Notes under the pieces: generated by a model
What the model saw: only the letters and a program-made list of their open reading frames with translations
The model's database searches: none
What the model was told of the DNA's origin: nothing
Position numbers and translations under genes: made by a program
Part shown: positions 6,176 through 8,270 of the stretch, one piece after another
Numbering within the stretch: position 1 is the first letter of the stretch
Layout: each line of letters begins with the position of its first letter
DNA from: Candidatus Poribacteria bacterium
GTDB lineage: Bacteria; Poribacteria; WGA-4E; PCPOR2b
Assembly (NCBI GenBank): GCA_027296925.1
Contig: JAPUIP010000211.1
Location: forward strand, 1-8,270
Direction of reading: 5' to 3'
DNA length: 8,270 nt

Positions 6176-7759
6176 ATGAACACAAAACCAAATATCGTTC
6201 TGATTTTGAATGATGATATGGGCTACTCGGATCTCGGCTGTTACGGTGGGGAGGTCCGAACACCAAATCTGGATCGGCTTGCCGGTGGCGGTTTGCGGTT
6301 CACCCAATTCTATAATACCGCCCGTTGCTGTCCGTCGCGTGCGTCAATGTTGACCGGACTCCATCCCCATCAGACAGGGGTTGGACACATGATGACTGAC
6401 GATGATTTGGACGGTTATCGCGGCGACCTGAATCGCCGTTGCGTCACGATCGCCGAGGTACTCCAATCCGCCGGTTATGGCACCTACATGAGTGGGAAAT
6501 GGCACATCAGCCGCCATACGGACCCGGATGGACCCAAACACAGTTGGCCCTGTCAACGCGGCTTCGACCATTACTATGGGATTATCACGGGTGCCGCCAA
6601 TTACTGGAAACCGAATACGCTAACGCGGGATAATACTGCGATTCCGCATGACGAGTTGCCGGAAGGGTTTTTCCTGACCGATTCGATCAGCGATGAAGCG
6701 TCGACGTTTATCCGAAACCATGTGGAGGAAACACCGGAAAAGCCGTTCTTCACCTATGTCGCCTACACGGTGCCCCACTGGCCGCTACATGCCCATGAAG
6801 AGGACATCGCGCGATACAAGGGCCGTTTCGAGGCCGGTTGGGATGCGCTGCGCGAAGCGCGTCTGCAGCGGATGCGAGAGATGGGCATTTTGGACGAGTG
6901 CTGGGCGTTGAGCGATCGAGACCCAACGCAGCCCCCCTGGGAGGAAGCAGAGCACAAGGAATGGAATCAGCGACGTATGGAGGTTTACGCCGCTCAGATT
7001 GATCGGATGGATGGGGGGATCGGTCGAATCGTGTCAGCGCTGGAGGGGACCGGCCAGCTTGACAACACATTGATTCTCTTCTTAGCCGATAACGGTGGGT
7101 GCGCGGAGGAAATCCAGATCCCTGCACGCGGAGTGGAGGCAGACGGACTTATTGCTACCGCAACTACCCATGATGGAATGCTGGTATACAGGGGAAATGA
7201 TCCGACCCGCATGCCTGGGCCGGAAACGACCTATCAGAGTTACGGCGTCCCCTGGGCGAATCTTTCTAACACGCCATTTCGTGAATACAAACACTGGGTT
7301 CACGAAGGCGGCATCGCGACGCCACTGATTGTCCATTGGCCTGATCGCATCCAAACCGGCGGAGAATTGCGTCATCAGCCCGGACAACTACCTGACATTA
7401 TGGCAACCTGCCTGGAGGTCTCCGGCGCCGAATATCCGGAGGAATATAACGACACCCCGAGCTACCCCCTGGAAGGCACAAGCTTAGTTCCTATCTTTGA
7501 TGGGGAAGACAATCAGAAAGCGGTCCTCTACTGGGAGCACGAGGGGAACAAGGCGGTCCGACGAGGAAAATGGAAGCTGGTTTGTAAGTATCCCGGCTCC
7601 TGGGAGCTTTATGATATAGAAACCGACCGCACGGAGCTCAACGATCTTTCTGAGGCGCAGCCGGAAGTTGTTGAGGAGTTGAGCCGCTTGCATCAAGCCT
7701 GGGCGGACCGCTGTTTTGTGAGACCGTGGGATGAGGTTTTAGAAAAGAAGTCAAGATGA
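6176..7759 (+). CDS. Arylsulfatase, formylglycine type
   Basis: This is a complete 527-residue type I sulfatase. The metal-binding start is NDDMGYSDLGCYGG (12-25; D13, D14). The formylglycine motif C51-C-P-S-R55 is followed by ASMLTGLHPHQTGVGHM, which resembles the S1_4 arylsulfatase group as I recall it. SGKWH supplies K108 and H110, VPHWP supplies H201, FLADNGG supplies D305 and N306, and YKHWVHEGG supplies K372 and H376. All usual catalytic residues are therefore present. It hydrolyses sulfate esters once Cys51 is oxidised by a formylglycine-generating enzyme, which is not encoded in this window. ATG 6176 follows AAGGTG at 8-nt spacing; a GTG at 6131 would add 15 residues that do not form a signal peptide. 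With no export signal it is predicted to be cytoplasmic, so imported sulfated sugars are the likely substrates. The gene diverges from the DUF1080 gene. Confidence 0.93.
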   Translation: MNTKPNIVLILNDDMGYSDLGCYGGEVRTPNLDRLAGGGLRFTQFYNTARCCPSRASMLTGLHPHQTGVGHMMTDDDLDGYRGDLNRRCVTIAEVLQSAGYGTYMSGKWHISRHTDPDGPKHSWPCQRGFDHYYGIITGAANYWKPNTLTRDNTAIPHDELPEGFFLTDSISDEASTFIRNHVEETPEKPFFTYVAYTVPHWPLHAHEEDIARYKGRFEAGWDALREARLQRMREMGILDECWALSDRDPTQPPWEEAEHKEWNQRRMEVYAAQIDRMDGGIGRIVSALEGTGQLDNTLILFLADNGGCAEEIQIPARGVEADGLIATATTHDGMLVYRGNDPTRMPGPETTYQSYGVPWANLSNTPFREYKHWVHEGGIATPLIVHWPDRIQTGGELRHQPGQLPDIMATCLEVSGAEYPEEYNDTPSYPLEGTSLVPIFDGEDNQKAVLYWEHEGNKAVRRGKWKLVCKYPGSWELYDIETDRTELNDLSEAQPEVVEELSRLHQAWADRCFVRPWDEVLEKKSR

Positions 7760-7828
7760 TATTCTAAAGGGCATGTTCCAGTTTTGGCAATCATTAGGAA
7801 AGGTTTTCCCGCTAAGTGAGCCGAAATT

Positions 7829-7894
7829 TTATCCGCGAATTGACGCGAGTTTTACGCCAAGAAATCTGCGAAAATCAGCGAAATCCGCGGATAA
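7829..7894. repeat. 66-bp repeat-like element with 9-bp inverted ends
   Basis: TTATCCGCG (7829-7837) is exactly inverted as CGCGGATAA (7886-7894). The interior repeats a loose 9-11 bp pattern: ATCTGCGAAA, ATCAGCGAAA, ATCCGCGGA. It begins 69 bp after the arylsulfatase stop. Its composition is unlike coding DNA, and its style resembles short dispersed intergenic repeats seen in many bacterial genomes; that likeness is from memory. A 47-codon open frame passing through it from 7774 is judged fortuitous. Confidence 0.6.
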
Positions 7895-7902
7895 GACCAA
7901 TT

Positions 7903-7943
7903 GCAGGTTGAAATGAGACTGTTATGACCTCATTCCAACCTGC
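7903..7943. terminator. Strong hairpin downstream of the arylsulfatase, possible terminator
   Basis: GCAGGTTG (7903-7910) pairs with CAACCTGC (7936-7943), and AATGAG (7912-7917) pairs with CTCATT (7929-7934). These give 14 base pairs interrupted by one A/C mismatch around an 11-nt loop. It lies 144 bp after the arylsulfatase stop. No T-tract follows on either strand, so it is not a classical intrinsic terminator. A 3'-end stabilising stem, or part of the adjacent repeat cluster, are alternatives. Confidence 0.4.
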
Positions 7944-8010
7944 CCCATCAAGTCGAGCACCAACTCTCCTCACCCCTGAACCTTTGCGAGGCGGGGAGAT
8001 CGGAGATTGC

Positions 8011-8030
8011 GCCATACGGATCAAGTTAAG
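8011..8030 (+). repeat. 20-bp repeat, copy 1
   Basis: The core GGATCAAGTTAAG (8018-8030) recurs exactly at 8239-8251. Over 20 bp (8011-8030 against 8232-8251) 18 positions match. With the inverted copy at 8196-8215 it bounds a 205-bp stretch containing all the hairpins above. This arrangement resembles terminal inverted repeats of a small non-autonomous element. No target-site duplication was recognised. Confidence 0.6.
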
Positions 8031-8058
8031 CATCTCTCTGTAAGTCACGTCACCCGAC

Positions 8059-8079
8059 GCGCTGATCTTAAGATCGCGC
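8059..8079. repeat. 21-nt interrupted palindrome
   Basis: GATCTTAAGATC (8064-8075) is a perfect 12-bp palindrome. It is flanked by GCGC on both sides (8059-8062 and 8076-8079), with one unpaired T at 8063. It directly abuts the double-hairpin element that follows and may belong to the same repeat module. It could also be a dimeric protein-binding site, but no gene is nearby. Confidence 0.5.
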
Positions 8080-8137
8080 TCAAAGCCAAAGTCGTCTGAA
8101 GACGACTGGATTTTAGTCCACTTCAGTGGACTTGAGC
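8078..8137. repeat. Double-hairpin (REP-like) element closed by an outer stem
   Basis: Two perfect 8-bp hairpins with nominal 2-nt loops stand in tandem: AGTCGTCT/AGACGACT (8090-8107) and AGTCCACT/AGTGGACT (8115-8132). They are separated by GGATTTT. Both begin AGTC and end GACT, so they look like diverged versions of one unit. The outer sequences GCTCAA (8078-8083) and TTGAGC (8132-8137) are also complementary, which would close the element into a three-way junction; the last base of the second hairpin overlaps the outer stem by 1 nt. Its likely class is a REP-like or small non-autonomous intergenic repeat. Function is unknown. Confidence 0.7.
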
Positions 8138-8144
8138 ATATGAG

Positions 8145-8177
8145 CCTGAACTTGAGTTCAAGGCGTCCGGAACGGAC
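8145..8177. repeat. Two further mini-hairpins
   Basis: TGAACT/AGTTCA (8147-8160, 2-nt nominal loop; flanking CC and GG can extend it with one bulged A) is followed by GTCCG/CGGAC (8165-8177, loop GAA). They continue the run of tight hairpins started at 8078, giving four in about 100 bp. The region has no open frame with coding character. Confidence 0.5.
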
Positions 8178-8195
8178 AAATTCTACAACAAAGAC

Positions 8196-8251
8196 CTTAA
8201 GTTGATCCCAATGGGGTACTTGTCCTGAGCCCCCATAGGGATCAAGTTAAG
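8196..8251. repeat. Long near-perfect hairpin made of two copies of the 20-bp repeat
   Basis: The arms 8196-8216 and 8231-8251 are complementary at 19 of 21 positions (mismatches at arm positions 6 and 15) with a 14-nt loop. The right arm contains the second direct copy of GGATCAAGTTAAG. The left arm carries the same core inverted with one change. An A-run (8252-8257) follows, which on the minus strand is a T-run preceding the stem. It therefore does not form a standard terminator for minus-strand transcripts. The element ends 19 bp before the window edge. Confidence 0.6.
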
Positions 8252-8270
8252 AAAAAAGTTGTGGGATTTG

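Larger units (their letters stand above)
7760..8270. other. 511-bp gene-free, repeat-rich region
   Basis: No open frame here has a credible start, ribosome site and family likeness. The region is occupied by the inverted repeats listed separately. It also holds a stretch with a C-rich and a G-rich block (CTCCTCACCCC near 7966-7976 and GGCGGGGAG near 7990-7998) that could pair weakly. The stretch between the arylsulfatase stop and 7828 shows nothing recognisable. No tRNA or transposase remnant was seen. Confidence 0.7.

Noticed and set aside
7774..7914. 47-codon plus-strand open frame after the arylsulfatase
   Set aside because: It runs straight through the inverted-repeat element, has no good ribosome site and yields a sequence with no recognisable features.
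8196..8257. Intrinsic terminator at the right edge
   Set aside because: The stem is strong, but the run next to it is A on the plus strand and lies on the wrong side for minus-strand transcription.

Overview
The window looks like a bacterial chromosome segment of mid GC content (about 50% or slightly above). It has closely packed genes, repeat-rich spacers, two sulfatase-superfamily proteins without signal peptides and a DUF1080 protein. This combination fits sulfatase-rich uncultured bacteria such as Poribacteria or relatives of the Planctomycetes/Verrucomicrobia. The assignment is inferred from gene content and style only; no ribosomal or other phylogenetic marker is present.

Layout. Six genes lie on the minus strand. 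In order of transcription they are a DUF1080 beta-sandwich protein (5903-5370), a small MazG-type pyrophosphohydrolase (5308-5024), an extended-SDR nucleotide-sugar epimerase (4894-3965), a sulfatase-like hydrolase (3718-2330), a Wzx/MATE-type polysaccharide flippase (2230-821) and a class I SAM methyltransferase with a C-terminal zinc ribbon. The methyltransferase starts at 772 and runs off the left edge of the window. Spacers within this run are about 50 to 250 bp. A good sigma70-like promoter (5982-6011) faces the first gene. One divergent gene on the plus strand (6176-7759) encodes a canonical formylglycine-type arylsulfatase.

How the genes could work together. Epimerase, sulfatase-like enzyme, flippase and methyltransferase look like part of a surface-glycan assembly cluster: nucleotide-sugar interconversion, precursor modification, lipid-linked export, and methylation or capping. 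The DUF1080 protein and the divergent arylsulfatase look more like breakdown of sulfated or modified sugars. The most notable protein feature is that the sulfatase-like enzyme inside the glycan run has Thr (TIPTR) where the formylglycine Cys or Ser of sulfatases sits. The divergent sulfatase keeps Cys (CCPSR). The first enzyme may therefore be a Thr-nucleophile phosphohydrolase or phosphotransferase rather than a sulfatase.

Non-coding structure. The 3719-3964 spacer holds two adjacent microsatellite-like arrays. The 7760-8270 region has no convincing gene. It carries an almost continuous series of inverted repeats: a 66-bp element with 9-bp inverted ends, a strong 8+6-bp hairpin, a short palindrome, a compact double hairpin closed by an outer stem (8078-8137), two further mini-hairpins, and three copies (two direct, one inverted) of a 20-bp sequence. 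The last two copies form a 21-bp near-perfect stem. This is the best place to look for an undescribed repeat family. I see no CRISPR array, tRNA, rRNA or transposase gene.
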